From positions 310,001-374,000 of the forward strand of contig NZ_PIPN01000003.1 of NCBI RefSeq assembly GCF_003986955.1: a stretch of DNA of 64,000 bases, given 5' to 3'. Positions 1-9,037 of the stretch are shown piece by piece. Positions within the stretch are counted from its first letter, which is position 1, and each line of letters starts with the position of its first letter. The translations under genes and the position numbers were made by a program. The notes beneath the pieces are model-generated. The model worked only from the letters and a program-made list of their open reading frames with translations, had not been told where the DNA came from and did not search any database. The DNA comes from Aliidiomarina sedimenti (GTDB taxonomy: Bacteria > Pseudomonadota > Gammaproteobacteria > Enterobacterales > Alteromonadaceae).

Positions 1-1
1 T

Positions 2-535
2 GCAAGCCTGGTCCATTTTTCGTGCGTGGATGTATATGGGAAGCCAAATCAGCGCGAACGCTATTGCCACGAGGACGACCAGACAAATCCGTTAGGTATT
101 TATGCCCAAACAAAGTTGCAGGGGGAACAGTCGATTGTAAGTAACTGTTCTAACTATCTGATTTTCAGGCTTTGTTCATTGTATTGCGACGCTACAAAGC
201 ACGCTCAGACAAAACCCGACCCTATAGTCGTTGGCGCTCCGACCTCGGTGCGCTACGTGGCGAGTACCGTGGTACGTACCTTGAAGCGGATTGATCGCCG
301 CGTGCTTAAAGTGGTGCCCGGCGTGTATAACCTGTGTAGTAAAGGCAGTGCCGACTGGCAGCGTTTTTTCCGCGAAGTGAGCATGCAATATAATAATCCG
401 CAATTATTGCAGCAAGAGCCGAGCTCAAAAGTAGTTAGCCTCGGCACCTCCGTCAGCGTACAAAAAGCTGAAGATAACTTTTGCCTGTTTGTCCCGTCAT
501 GGCAGGCACAGCTTAAATCCTCCCTAAGCAAATAA
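2..535 (+). CDS. RmlD-like sugar-nucleotide reductase (5' end outside window)
   Basis: The reading frame is open from base 2 and ends with TAA at 533-535, giving the last 178 residues of a protein whose N-terminal NAD-binding part lies before the window. The visible part has the YxxxK signature of extended short-chain dehydrogenases (IYAQTKLQGEQ, about residues 31-41). Before it is a strand ending in VDVYG, and after it a segment of the form PGVYNLCSKGSADWQRFF. This resembles the GiyHlag..sW..f region of the RmlD substrate-binding family (dTDP-4-dehydrorhamnose reductase). These features are seen; the exact substrate is not known. A bare GTG at 26 could be read as a start, but similarity continues upstream of it, so I treat the gene as truncated by the window edge. 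A palindromic repeat begins four bases after the stop. Confidence 0.7.
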   Translation, partial: ASLVHFSCVDVYGKPNQRERYCHEDDQTNPLGIYAQTKLQGEQSIVSNCSNYLIFRLCSLYCDATKHAQTKPDPIVVGAPTSVRYVASTVVRTLKRIDRRVLKVVPGVYNLCSKGSADWQRFFREVSMQYNNPQLLQQEPSSKVVSLGTSVSVQKAEDNFCLFVPSWQAQLKSSLSK

Positions 536-539
536 AACA

Positions 540-619
540 ATTCAACGTTCAAGCCCCGCGCTCGAATGTTGAATGGGCTGACGAATTCAATGATCAAGCC
601 CCGCGCTTGAATGTTGAAT
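540..619. repeat. Palindromic repeat site A (two direct 35-bp units)
   Basis: Two 35-bp units lie at 540-574 and 585-619, separated by 10 nt. Each has a 15-nt left arm beginning ATTCAA and ending AAGC, the centre CCCGC, and a right arm beginning GCTYGA and ending TTGAAT, so each could form a hairpin with a 5-nt loop. Both units here have the CCCGC centre, meaning the same orientation. They follow the stop codon of the RmlD-like gene by four bases. No T-tract follows, so they do not look like classical intrinsic terminators. Confidence 0.9.
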
Positions 620-728
620 TCGTTGTCTTTTGGTGGGAGTTGCTTAGAATAGCGGTAATATAAGAATAAACACACATATCAGGATGTTGCGCGCGGTTAT
701 CAGGTCGTGGCGCTGGGGTAGAATAATT

Positions 729-3700
729 ATGAGCAAGCTGCTGTCACGCTTTGCTCGGGTTGCGCTGTTTGCGTGTCTGAGTGGTTCCTCTTTGTCTGTT
801 GTTGCAGCGTCGGGCGCTGAAAACGATGCAACACCGATGTCCAATAACATGGCCAAAGTCGCCGGGGGTGAACATTTTACCCTGGTAGTGCGCGACGACG
901 GCAGCATCTGGTCGATTGGCCGGGGTGGCCGACACGGACAGGGCTCTGACAGCGTCAGCGACCTCAAACCTATTATTGGGCCATCAGGCGCCACCTATGT
1001 CAGCGCGGGCAGCGAACACAGCTATGCGTTGCTTAACGATGGTAGCGTACTAGGATGGGGCAACAACTACTACGGCCAGCTTGGCGACGGCACTCTGTCG
1101 ACCCGCAACTATCCTGTTGAAGCCATTCTTCCCGATAGCGAAAAGGCCGTCGCAATCGCAGCGGGGCACGACTTTGGCCTACTACTGACTGACACAGGGA
1201 CAGTCAGGGCATCCGGCTACAATGCGAACAACCAGCGCGCCAATGCCGCAGATGCCTGGGGCGCGATTCAGTTTCCGCCTGAAGCCGCCAGCATTACCTA
1301 TATTGCTGCTGGCTACCGCCACGGGTTGGCGTTGGACGACAATGGCGTTGCCTGGGCCTGGGGTAGTAATAGCGATGGCGAGCTCGGCAATGCCGCGGCC
1401 GCCAACCCACAAGCCGAGCCAGTGCGGGTGGACCTTCCGACCGACCGTCGTTTCATACAGGTGGCAGCGGCCTACAGTACCAGTTATGCACTGGATGAAA
1501 ACGGCATTGTATGGTCGTGGGGCAATGATATCAGCGGGCTGGGGCGATCGGGCAGCGGCGCACCCGCGATGCTGACGCATCCGGAATTGAATAACATCAC
1601 ATCAATCCATGCCCGCGGAACCGATGATGTGGATGACGGCGTTTTGTTTATGGCGCGGGACGACAGCACGGTTTGGGCGCTCGGTAACAACAGCGACGGT
1701 CAACTCGCCAGTGGCAACACCGTCAGCACCCGCGATGCTGTGCAAATGCGCTTTGAGAACGTCACCCCCATTGAGTTGCAGCTGGGTTATCGCAGTGCCT
1801 ATGCAGTTGTGGATGACCAGCGGGTGTTTGGCTGGGGTTCGAACCATCTGAACTACAACATGCTGGCGCAATCAGATCGATCTATGCATACGCTGCCGGT
1901 TGCGTTGCGCGGCGAAAGTATATTTTCTGATGGTTTTTCGCGGACCGCGCTGACAGACAGAGATCTGCCGTACTACGTGCATTTCCACGGGTTGCAAAGT
2001 GGACAGGACTCCGGGTCATCCACGCCCACATGGCGACATCGCAGGGATGATCTGGCGGTGCCGGCTCTGGAAGCTGGCGGGCAAGCCAGCTTTAGTGTGA
2101 GCGGAACCTTCAACGCCGGTGGCATACTCGGGTTTACCGTGACAGAGGATGAGGCGGCGGGAACCCTTACCCTGTATGGCAATGACGAAATATTATGGGA
2201 CTCGCAGCAGCTAAGCAGCGCAACCCAGCGGGTTGAGATTGAGCTTGTAGAAAAGGCTCAGCGAGAGTTGCGTTGGCACTGGCAAGCAAGCAGTGATCAT
2301 GCTGCCGCAGTGGTTCAGGTGTCTGAGTTATCACTTCCGGCCGGGGAGTTGTCGCTAACCAGCAGACCAGCAGTGTACCTAACCTATTTCAATGGAATGA
2401 ACCTGGAAGCAACCATTTATCGTATCGACAGCTCGTCAGATGCCTGGCTGGAAACGCGCCAGGCCGATACTGACGGCGGTGCTACAGACTGGACTCAGGC
2501 CGAGGGTCGGGTGGACTGGGTGAACGATGTTCCTTATGAATTCAGTCACACTCTGGTCGATTTAAGTTGTGGCAACAAGTATCAAGCCCGGGTAGCCGTG
2601 CGCAACCGCACTGGCGGCAACGTTGCCTATTCCGGGGTGAGCGAGGTGGCAACGCTTGGCTGTGACAGCGCCTGGTTAAGCGAGCCTGAAGTAGGCGGCA
2701 GCCAGGTTGCCGCTTATGTCGACATCGACAAATTTCTTGATGTGACTCCGGATTTCAGTGCCGAAGCTTACTATCAGGGCAGTAGCGATGGGCAACCGGT
2801 TGAGGTCAGTTACGATCAAAGCAGTCAGGCGCTACTGATCAGTCAGCTGGAGTGTGAGAGCAGTTTCGACCTCCGCGTGACTGCACAATTAGAAGGCTTT
2901 TCACTAACCAAAGACTTCAGTGACTTAACCACAAAAGGCTGCAATGCAGGCTACGACATTCGTGGTGGTGACAGCTTTGAGGAGGGGGAAGTGGATGCCT
3001 GCTTCATTGCCACCGCCGCCTTTGGCTCTCTACTTGACCCGAAAGTCAGCGTGCTACGCGAGTTTCGCGACCATGTTTTGCGTGGCAATCGGGTAGGCGA
3101 TGCCTTTATTGCCGGTTACTACAAATTCTCGCCGCCGGTTGCTGATCAGGTTCGTCAGCACGGCTGGCTGGCCGCGCTGATCCGGCTGTTACTACTGCCA
3201 CTGATTGGGTTTGCCTGGCTGGCGCTGCATATGCCCTGGCTGTTGGCCGTTGCGCTGATAGCCAGCGTCGCGGTCGCGGTACCTAAACTGCGCCGGGCTT
3301 TGCTAGCCGCGGCGGCTGTGGTCACCCTCAGTGCCTGCGCATCCGGGCCCAGCGATACATTTGAAGCCGAGCAATATATGCGCACGCAGATGGAACGCTT
3401 CGCTGAGGAGCAGGGTTTTAACTATGGCCATGGCGTCGGCATGGACCAGGAAGAAGCCATTCAGAATGCGCGTTACCGGCTGGCCGAGCAGGTCCTTGTG
3501 AGCGTGCGCAGTGAATCTGAGCAGCGTGTTCGCGAGGGAGATGAAGGTTTAAGCGCATCGTTCACCCGTGCGGTCTTCTCGTGGAGCAATGTGCAGTTAG
3601 AAAATGTACGCATCGATACTGCCGAGCAACATGGCGATGGCTGGTATGCGCGGATGAGTATGACCGACCGTGACCTGCGCCGTTCTATAGAGCGGGCGCA

Positions 3701-5324
3701 CCGCATTGCGCCGGCGCTGGATAAGGTGTTGCAGTTAGAACGCACGGCCGCGGATGAGCCGTTGCGGCGTCTGCGCCGTGCGCTTGAAGGTCTGGCTGTG
3801 GTAGCGCGCGATAGCGTGGGGGCGGAAACATTCACCACCGCCGACGGGCAGTCCGCAACCTTTAGCAACTATTTCCAGGCGCAGGTTGAGACTAGCGTAC
3901 GGGCGATGCGCGTTCTTCCTTTATTGCAGGCGAGCGGCGATGGCTACCGCTTTGTGGTGATCGACGATGCCAGTCATCGTCCTCAGCCAGGCGCGGCGAT
4001 ACTGATCAACGGTGAGGAAGTGGTCACCGATGCCTCGGGTGTCACAAAGACGATCAGCAGTGATGCCCTGGGCGAGGCGTTTGACGTCCATATCCTGGGC
4101 TATGGTCGCGACGAGGATACGGTGCTGTGGGTGCATCCGCAGCTTGAATTAATGCACAATGCGCGGTTTGCCCGCAGTGCACTTGAACGTAGCTCAAGCG
4201 CCACGTTGTACATTTACAAAAATCCGGATGACGCCAACATTATCCTTGATGGTAGATCCCAGGCGGCGCCACGGGTACTCGAAGTGGAAAGTGGCCGCAC
4301 GTATAAAGTTTCCGCCGAACTGAATACTCACCGTAGTCAGCAGCAACTATTGGAAGTGCCTAAGGGCGCGGCTTTCGTGTTTCTTGATTTCCGCTTGCAG
4401 GAGCGTGAGTACGGCGGTATGAGCCTTAGCACGGAAGGGCGCGACGGGCGGTTCAAAATTTATCGCAATGGTCAGCTAGAGCTCACCACCGAAAGCAATG
4501 CGGTGAACCAGGATTTTGAAGTGGGTGAGTACCTGGTGCAGATTGGGCATTTACAGCGTGATGAGACGTTTGATCCGGATTACCAGCTGATTGAGGACAG
4601 GTTTCATGTGACGCAGGATGGGTTGGTCGAGCATCAGTACGTGGCGCCGGCCTATCGCAGTCCGTTTCACGAGGGATGGCGTTTTAATTTGCTGCAAACG
4701 CGCAGCGGCGGGCAGCCTGAAGACGGTTTCAAGATCCCATGGGTGCGGGGGCGTGACATTGGGTACGGCGATTTGCGTGCTATTGATAGTGTGCGGGCTG
4801 TTGATTACGTGAGCCCGGACGGCGACTTCGAGCTGCAGATTCAGAGATACTTTAACCGACTTAATTTCAGTACCCAGTTTAGCGCGGGTACGCGCAGTCA
4901 CCGCATGCGCATAACGCGGGACAGCATCGGCCGACCGGTGGAACTGGAACTGGACGCGCTGGTGGCAACCGCGGGTGTTGGCTTCTGGTACAGCGCCTGG
5001 AACGATTCAATAGTGTCTTCGGTGACGGTTAACTACGCCGCTGAGATAAATTCCTGGAGCGATGCAAGCCGGGCCGAAGTTCAGATGGAGCCGGGTGGGC
5101 CCTGGGAACGCCTGTCAGGTGGCAATACCTTCAATAGTTACGCGTTTTTGGAATTGAATTCTCACTTCAGCCTTGGCGGCGGTTTCGGCTTGACCTTTGC
5201 CTTTCAGACACCGCTTGAAGGCGTCGAGCCGATGTTCCGCTTCGGTATCGGCTACACCGGAATGAAGCAAGGCTACCGCATCCCAGCGAGCGTCGACGCC
5301 CAACGCGGACGCCACCGCCGCTAA
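729..5324 (+). CDS. Giant secreted protein: RCC1 repeats, CFI-box segment, LPP20-like lipoprotein region
   Basis: This is a continuous 1531-residue frame. I start at ATG 729, which has GGGG ten bases upstream and a signal-peptide-like N-terminus (MSKLLSRFARVALFACLSG); an in-frame ATG at 684 has a poorly spaced ribosome site. Residues about 35-400 are RCC1/BNR-type beta-propeller repeats, with recurring G-WGxN-xGQLG patterns. A beta-sandwich-like region follows. Near residue 758 is CFIATAAFGS, the signature of CFI-box C-terminal domains, followed by hydrophobic segments. Such proteins normally end about here. Instead the frame continues through MPWLLAVALIASVAVAV (Met at residue 835) to LSAC, a lipobox with Cys near residue 870, then an LPP20-like domain, a PEGA-like stretch (SATLYIYKNPDDANIILDG) and outer-membrane-like strands. 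It looks like two neighbouring genes fused in frame. Function unknown; surface display is inferred. Confidence 0.8.
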   Translation: MSKLLSRFARVALFACLSGSSLSVVAASGAENDATPMSNNMAKVAGGEHFTLVVRDDGSIWSIGRGGRHGQGSDSVSDLKPIIGPSGATYVSAGSEHSYALLNDGSVLGWGNNYYGQLGDGTLSTRNYPVEAILPDSEKAVAIAAGHDFGLLLTDTGTVRASGYNANNQRANAADAWGAIQFPPEAASITYIAAGYRHGLALDDNGVAWAWGSNSDGELGNAAAANPQAEPVRVDLPTDRRFIQVAAAYSTSYALDENGIVWSWGNDISGLGRSGSGAPAMLTHPELNNITSIHARGTDDVDDGVLFMARDDSTVWALGNNSDGQLASGNTVSTRDAVQMRFENVTPIELQLGYRSAYAVVDDQRVFGWGSNHLNYNMLAQSDRSMHTLPVALRGESIFSDGFSRTALTDRDLPYYVHFHGLQSGQDSGSSTPTWRHRRDDLAVPALEAGGQASFSVSGTFNAGGILGFTVTEDEAAGTLTLYGNDEILWDSQQLSSATQRVEIELVEKAQRELRWHWQASSDHAAAVVQVSELSLPAGELSLTSRPAVYLTYFNGMNLEATIYRIDSSSDAWLETRQADTDGGATDWTQAEGRVDWVNDVPYEFSHTLVDLSCGNKYQARVAVRNRTGGNVAYSGVSEVATLGCDSAWLSEPEVGGSQVAAYVDIDKFLDVTPDFSAEAYYQGSSDGQPVEVSYDQSSQALLISQLECESSFDLRVTAQLEGFSLTKDFSDLTTKGCNAGYDIRGGDSFEEGEVDACFIATAAFGSLLDPKVSVLREFRDHVLRGNRVGDAFIAGYYKFSPPVADQVRQHGWLAALIRLLLLPLIGFAWLALHMPWLLAVALIASVAVAVPKLRRALLAAAAVVTLSACASGPSDTFEAEQYMRTQMERFAEEQGFNYGHGVGMDQEEAIQNARYRLAEQVLVSVRSESEQRVREGDEGLSASFTRAVFSWSNVQLENVRIDTAEQHGDGWYARMSMTDRDLRRSIERAHRIAPALDKVLQLERTAADEPLRRLRRALEGLAVVARDSVGAETFTTADGQSATFSNYFQAQVETSVRAMRVLPLLQASGDGYRFVVIDDASHRPQPGAAILINGEEVVTDASGVTKTISSDALGEAFDVHILGYGRDEDTVLWVHPQLELMHNARFARSALERSSSATLYIYKNPDDANIILDGRSQAAPRVLEVESGRTYKVSAELNTHRSQQQLLEVPKGAAFVFLDFRLQEREYGGMSLSTEGRDGRFKIYRNGQLELTTESNAVNQDFEVGEYLVQIGHLQRDETFDPDYQLIEDRFHVTQDGLVEHQYVAPAYRSPFHEGWRFNLLQTRSGGQPEDGFKIPWVRGRDIGYGDLRAIDSVRAVDYVSPDGDFELQIQRYFNRLNFSTQFSAGTRSHRMRITRDSIGRPVELELDALVATAGVGFWYSAWNDSIVSSVTVNYAAEINSWSDASRAEVQMEPGGPWERLSGGNTFNSYAFLELNSHFSLGGGFGLTFAFQTPLEGVEPMFRFGIGYTGMKQGYRIPASVDAQRGRHRR

Positions 5325-5487
5325 TTCAACGATCGAGCGCGGGGCTCGAATGTTGAAAAGGGGTGGATTCAACGATCAAGCCCCGCGCCTGAATGTTGAA
5401 AAGGGGTGGATTCAATGATCAAGCCCCGCGCCTGAATGTTGAAAAGGGGTGGATTCAATGATCAAGCCCCGCGCTTGATCATTGAAT
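5324..5487. repeat. Palindromic repeat array B (four units, exact 43-bp period)
   Basis: Four 35-bp units start at 5324, 5367, 5410 and 5453, exactly 43 bp apart, with an 8-nt linker AGGGGTGG or a close variant. The first unit has centre GCGGG (inverted); the other three have CCCGC. The first base of the array is the final A of the TAA stop of the giant RCC1 gene. The last unit overlaps the end of the convergent acyltransferase gene and supplies its stop codon. The array fills the whole gap between two convergent genes, so a role in separating converging transcripts is possible (inference). Confidence 0.92.
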
Positions 5488-7455
5488 TTTGGGGAGGAGG
5501 GCGTCGGCTAATTTTGCTCTGAGGGCTAGTACGTAGGGCACATGCAGGTGGTTGTCGTCCCGGTAGATTAGCTTTCCATCAGAGCTGGTTGGACATATCT
5601 CATCCGTGCAAAGATAGGAAGTCAGGTCAACGTTATAGATGAGGTCTTCGTACTCCGATAACAGGTCGGGGTTAGGGTACTGCTCATCACGGGGTGTCGA
5701 GCAGTTTAACGAGGCCTCCTCATGGTGGCTTAAGCACAGCGGCGGATCGAAGTTGAACCTGGGATTATCGCGAATACCAGCAACGGCAATGCCCATAGTT
5801 TGCAATCGCTGCCACTGTTCCACATAACTTTGCGGAATGAACTCTCCACCTTCTACAGAACGCGTCGAATTGGTAATAACCAGTTGCGGATCCAATTGGT
5901 GCAAAATTTCCAGTAACTCGTCATTCCATTGATAACAGGACTCATCAGCATCTTCCAATGAGCCGAAAGAACAATTACTTTTAGTCATGGTCACAAGCTG
6001 AAACCCGTATTGCTCAGCTATCGCGGTGATGGCGGGTTCCCACTGAGCCGCATGCGAATTTCCTACTAAAGCGACCACCACCGACGACTGGGTGTCCCCG
6101 CTAATGCACTTAAGTACTTCCGGATTTCTCGGGTGCTGGTTGCAGCCCTTGCTGTATCCCGATGGCAAATAGTGCATCGCGATGGCCAGTTCATTCGGGT
6201 CGACCCGTTGCGCTGTCAGGTCGCTAAGTTGCAGTTCCTTTTCAATCAGGGCATACGGCGCTTGTTCGAGCTGCTGGATGTATCGCTCATGGGTAGACAA
6301 GACATGAATCCGAAGTAATGCCGTAACAGCAATGACAGGAATTAAGCAGAGAATAACGAGACCGAACGATTTACGCTTAGTCGGGATAGGAAGCAGGCGT
6401 AACGGAGACTCGAAAAAGCGAAATGTAAGCCATGATAAGACCAGGGCGAGAACGATAATGGCAATGCCCCCAACAAGACTCACATCGGTGCTATTGGTGA
6501 AGTGCTGATAAAATATCAGGATAGGCCAGTGCCATAGGTAAAGCGTGAATGACATCGCCCCGATAGCCAATAACAGTGACGACCCAAGCAGTCGACTCAC
6601 GGCATTGGTTCCCCGGTAACCGGCTAACAACAGACATAAAGCGGCACTCACCGGGAGCAGGGCTGGAAAGCCTGGAAATGACGCCCCAGCAGGCAAAGCG
6701 ACGGCACTTGCAGCCAGTAATATCAGTCCAACGGCGGCTAAGCTAGTTTGCTTGACTGTATTCAGATACCGGGACAGTAGCGGCGCTGTCAGATAAAGAA
6801 GCCCACCCACCAAAAACTGCCAGGCCCGGGCAATGCTATTAAAATAGGCTGGCGCCGGGTCGATGTTTACCTGATAAATAGCGTAGCTGAACGACGAGAT
6901 TCCAAGAATGGAAAGCGCAACAATTAAGACTGTATTACGATGGTTGGGAGAAATCAGTTTAGAGCAAAACCATAGCAATGGAGCAAGCACTAGTGGCAAT
7001 AAGAAGAGAAGCTGGATCTGCACCGATAGTGCCCAGAACTGCTGAACGGGGCTAGGCGGCAAGGCTGAAGCCAGATAATCGACAGACGAATCCATCAAGT
7101 GCAGGTTCTGAGTGAAAACGGCGCTGGCTAAAAGTTCATTACCAAACTCTCTAAGCAGGGGGGCTGGTAACAGAAAGTAACTGGCGATTGCTGTGGTAAA
7201 CAGTACGAGAAATGCAGTGGGTGCTATTCGCTTAAGAACATGGCTCCAAAATGCAACAGGTCGCACAGCGGCGTGTTTTTCATGCGCACGAAGCAGCACT
7301 CCCGTCATCAGGAAACCTGATACGACAAAAAAAACATCGACACCGCCAGACACTTTATTGAACCAAATATGAAAAGTTAATATAAGTAAGGCACCTATTG
7401 CCCTAATGCCCTGAATATCGTTCCGATATTGGTTTACGTTTTCTATAACTTTCAT
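5479..7455 (-). CDS. Acyltransferase-3 family membrane protein with SGNH domain
   Basis: The 658-residue product has the OafA/YrhL architecture. Residues about 10-375 form a polytopic acyltransferase-3 domain, opening with a segment of the form QYRNDIQGIRAIGALLIL and containing VDVFFVVSGFLMTGVLL. After a linker, a periplasmic SGNH hydrolase-like domain carries VGNSHAAQWEP (Ser near residue 467) and a C-terminal DDNHLH that would give the catalytic Asp and His. Family members transfer acetyl groups to sugars of surface polysaccharides, so modification of O-antigen or capsule is the likely job; the substrate is not shown. GAGAGGA lies upstream of ATG at 7455. The last two sense codons (ATT CAA) and the TGA stop come from a palindromic repeat unit, so the native C-terminus may have been altered by that repeat. 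Confidence 0.88.
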   Translation of the reverse strand: MKVIENVNQYRNDIQGIRAIGALLILTFHIWFNKVSGGVDVFFVVSGFLMTGVLLRAHEKHAAVRPVAFWSHVLKRIAPTAFLVLFTTAIASYFLLPAPLLREFGNELLASAVFTQNLHLMDSSVDYLASALPPSPVQQFWALSVQIQLLFLLPLVLAPLLWFCSKLISPNHRNTVLIVALSILGISSFSYAIYQVNIDPAPAYFNSIARAWQFLVGGLLYLTAPLLSRYLNTVKQTSLAAVGLILLAASAVALPAGASFPGFPALLPVSAALCLLLAGYRGTNAVSRLLGSSLLLAIGAMSFTLYLWHWPILIFYQHFTNSTDVSLVGGIAIIVLALVLSWLTFRFFESPLRLLPIPTKRKSFGLVILCLIPVIAVTALLRIHVLSTHERYIQQLEQAPYALIEKELQLSDLTAQRVDPNELAIAMHYLPSGYSKGCNQHPRNPEVLKCISGDTQSSVVVALVGNSHAAQWEPAITAIAEQYGFQLVTMTKSNCSFGSLEDADESCYQWNDELLEILHQLDPQLVITNSTRSVEGGEFIPQSYVEQWQRLQTMGIAVAGIRDNPRFNFDPPLCLSHHEEASLNCSTPRDEQYPNPDLLSEYEDLIYNVDLTSYLCTDEICPTSSDGKLIYRDDNHLHVPYVLALRAKLADALLPKIQ

Positions 7456-7598
7456 ACTAGTCCTCTCGTCCAGATGGGCTGTATTCTACAACAACAAGGT
7501 TGCAAATCCATCTCTGGAGACTTTAAAGTTTAGCCCGGTGAAATCGCGGCGAAATAAATAATTGGGCTACACTGAAAGTTCTGTCAGGGAGAGATTGC

Positions 7599-9032
7599 AT
7601 GCTCAGTAACCAGCTTTTACATCATGGTGCCTTTAATGGCGTGACGGGCTCCTGTCACGAGTTTAAGGTTAACGACAATTGTAGTCTGCTGGTTGATTGT
7701 GGCCTGTTTCAGGGCGCCGACAGGCCCGGAGACGGCATCCCCATCAGTAAGAGCCCCACTGACAGGACTGGTCGCGATAGAGCTCGCTCCAACGGCATTG
7801 CCGATGACCAGAGCATCCAGTTTCCGATTACCCATATAAAGGCTTTGTTGCTGACCCATTGTCATATTGATCATGTTGGCCGCTTGCCATGGCTGTTGAT
7901 TGCGGGTTACCGCGGGCCAATTTACTGCACTGAAGCCACCGCGCATTTATTGCCTTTGGTCATTGAAGACGCGCTCCGCGTGGGCATGACGCGCAATGGT
8001 CAATTAATTGGCGCGGTGAAAAACCGCATTGCCATTCAACTGCGGCCGGTGGCATACGACCGCTGGGAAACCATTGACGTTGAGCAGGACAAGGTCCAGC
8101 TGCGCTTTCGTCAGGCGGGGCATATCCTGGGTTCGAGTTATATCGAAATAGAGCTGAGTGATGGCAGACGCGTGGTCTTTTCCGGCGACTTAGGGTGCAA
8201 AAACACGCCCTTGTTGCCTGACCCTACGCCACTGGAACGAGCGGATCTGCTGGTGCTGGAAAGCACTTACGGCAACCGCAACCATGAGGCTCGCGCCGAG
8301 CGGCAACAGCGACTTCAGGCGGTGATCGAGCATTGCGTTGAGAACCGTGGCGCGGTGTTAATTCCGGCGTTTAGTATTGGCCGCACTCAGGAGCTGCTGT
8401 ACGAACTGGAAGATATTATCCATCGACAGGGTGCCAATAATCCCGCATGGCAGGACATTCAGGTCATTCTCGACTCGCCCATGGCGGCTAAATTCACCGA
8501 GCAATACCAGAGAATGCGCGAGCTGTGGGACAACGACGCTAAACAGCGACTGGCCAGCGACCGCCACCCACTAGATTTCGAACGGCTGCACACCATCGAC
8601 AGCCACGATCAGCATGCCAACCTGGTCGGTTACCTGCGCTCAAGTGCCGCGCCATGCATTGTTATTGCTGCCAGCGGCATGTGCGCTGGTGGGCGAATTG
8701 TTAATTACCTCAAAGCGTTGCTGTCTGATCCGCGCACCGATGTGCTGTTTGTCGGCTATCAGGCGCGTGGCACACCCGGCGCGGATATTCAAAAATACGG
8801 CCCGCGCGGTGGCTATGTCGTGCTGGAAGGCGAGCGAATCGATATTAAAGCTCAAATTCACACCCTGGGCGGCTATTCAGCGCACGCTGATCAAAACGAA
8901 TTGCTCGACTTTGTTGGCGCCGCTGTCGGGCAGGGTGGCGTTGGCGAGGTTCGGCTGGTACATGGCGAGGACGATGCCAAACACACTCTGGCCACAGCGC
9001 TACAGGAAAAATTTAATATCGAGATCAGCTAA
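7599..9032 (+). CDS. MBL-fold beta-CASP nuclease (RNA-type)
   Basis: The 477-residue protein has the metallo-beta-lactamase metal motif HCHIDH at residues 87-92, a further GHILGSSYIEIE strand, the FSGDLG motif, the beta-CASP segment (ESTYGNRNH...), and the C-terminal RNA-specificity region with SGMCAGGRI, GYQARGTPG and GGYSAHADQ. This is the CPSF73/RNase J-related architecture of bacterial metallo-hydrolases predicted to cut RNA. The stretch at about residues 42-72 is hydrophilic and looks like a loop insertion. AGGGAGAG lies eight bases before ATG 7599. The gene converges on the Ku operon, with five bases between the stop codons. Beta-CASP enzymes also include DNA end-processing nucleases such as Artemis, but the RNA-type motifs favour RNA processing. 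Confidence 0.9.
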   Translation: MLSNQLLHHGAFNGVTGSCHEFKVNDNCSLLVDCGLFQGADRPGDGIPISKSPTDRTGRDRARSNGIADDQSIQFPITHIKALLLTHCHIDHVGRLPWLLIAGYRGPIYCTEATAHLLPLVIEDALRVGMTRNGQLIGAVKNRIAIQLRPVAYDRWETIDVEQDKVQLRFRQAGHILGSSYIEIELSDGRRVVFSGDLGCKNTPLLPDPTPLERADLLVLESTYGNRNHEARAERQQRLQAVIEHCVENRGAVLIPAFSIGRTQELLYELEDIIHRQGANNPAWQDIQVILDSPMAAKFTEQYQRMRELWDNDAKQRLASDRHPLDFERLHTIDSHDQHANLVGYLRSSAAPCIVIAASGMCAGGRIVNYLKALLSDPRTDVLFVGYQARGTPGADIQKYGPRGGYVVLEGERIDIKAQIHTLGGYSAHADQNELLDFVGAAVGQGGVGEVRLVHGEDDAKHTLATALQEKFNIEIS

Positions 9033-9037
9033 ACGAC

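Noticed and set aside
684-728. Upstream start for the giant RCC1 protein
   Set aside because: The AGG directly abuts the ATG, and starting at 729 gives a better spaced ribosome site and a normal signal peptide.
1182-1580. Long antisense and alternate-frame ORFs within the RCC1 gene and other high-G+C genes
   Set aside because: They are shadows of well-supported genes, with no ribosome site, domain or context of their own.
5324-5487. Possible CRISPR array because of regular 43-bp period
   Set aside because: The linkers are only 8 nt and nearly identical, the units are palindromic and also occur singly at other sites, and no cas genes are present.
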